Of a stretch of 64,000 nucleotides of DNA, positions 63,758-64,000 are shown piece after piece. The notes under the pieces are model-generated. The model was not told where the DNA came from and ran no database searches. It saw nothing but the letters and a program-made list of their open reading frames with translations. Where the stretch lies: positions 1,965,001 through 2,029,000 of the forward strand of contig OZ025208.1 in the NCBI GenBank assembly GCA_964019055.1, in the 5' to 3' direction. This stretch comes from Anthopleura xanthogrammica. Taxonomy: Eukaryota > Cnidaria > Anthozoa > Actiniaria > Actiniidae. Made by a program: the position numbers and the translations under genes. Position 1 is the first letter of the stretch. Every line of letters starts with the position of its first letter.

Positions 63758-64000
63758 TTTGAAATTCTACACCAAAAAAAATCGAGGTTTTTTTGTCGGA
63801 TAGTCTTATATAGTCTTAGTTGAAAATACAGGTATATTCGTGTAGTTATTTAGCAAACAGCTGCAATGGTTTAAAGTAATAAAGGATCGTATGAATAAAT
63901 AAAATGTTTATGCTGAAATAACAAGTGACAGCAAATGACTGAATGCCACGAGAAAATGAACTCATTCTGTCACGCATCTGACGTGACACTAATGAACGCT
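63758..64000. other. 5' flank of MZB1
   Basis: Upstream of the MZB1 start codon to the window edge. AT-rich; no clear TATA box or initiator, and no further gene seen. Confidence 0.4.

Overview
This is a 64 kb AT-rich window of an animal nuclear genome. The genes are intron-rich with GT-AG introns, and the introns are packed with microsatellites, minisatellites, tRNA-derived SINEs and short terminal-inverted-repeat elements. Together with a PLAT-domain lipoxygenase, a relaxin-receptor-like GPCR tail and an intronless class A GPCR, this points to a cnidarian, most likely an anthozoan (stony coral or sea anemone). That assignment is an inference; no organism label is visible.

Layout. (1) 1-363: last exon of a relaxin/LGR-type GPCR running in from the left, with possible cytoplasmic-tail exons at 1249-1902. 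(2) 3810-10349 (+): seven-exon CFAP96 (C4orf47) homologue, 311 aa, its introns loaded with SINEs. (3) 11704-16238 (-): four-exon TXNDC15 homologue, 287 aa, convergent with CFAP96. Both have been tied to cilia in other animals. (4) 17868-22469 (-): seven-exon beta-1,4-galactosyltransferase, 413 aa. (5) 23156-23227 (+): tRNA-Thr(TGT). (6) 26290-27786 (-): intronless cytochrome P450, 498 aa. (7) 32780-54974 (-): sixteen-exon PLAT-lipoxygenase-like gene, 682 aa, with an intronless rhodopsin-family GPCR (41809-42900, same strand) nested in its 9.6 kb intron 8. (8) 58583-58655 (+): tRNA-Arg(ACG). (9) 60449-63757 (-): four-exon MZB1/canopy-like ER protein, 198 aa, ending KEEL.

The genes do not form a pathway. 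B4GALT (Golgi), TXNDC15 and MZB1 (secretory pathway/ER) and the P450 (ER membrane) all act in endomembranes, but the neighbourhood looks like ordinary animal gene order.

The most unusual observations are these. The lipoxygenase reads through intact but lacks one iron-ligand histidine (Leu369) and the C-terminal isoleucine ligand. Exon ends together with their 5' splice sites are tandemly duplicated into the intron in two genes (B4GALT exon 5, lipoxygenase exon 14), and simple repeats start within tens of bases of many donors. Two hammerhead-like motifs have a covarying stem II. A recurring 19-bp box is scattered over 2.4 kb of lipoxygenase intron 8. Most long reading frames elsewhere are low-complexity translations of tandem repeats and are not annotated as genes.
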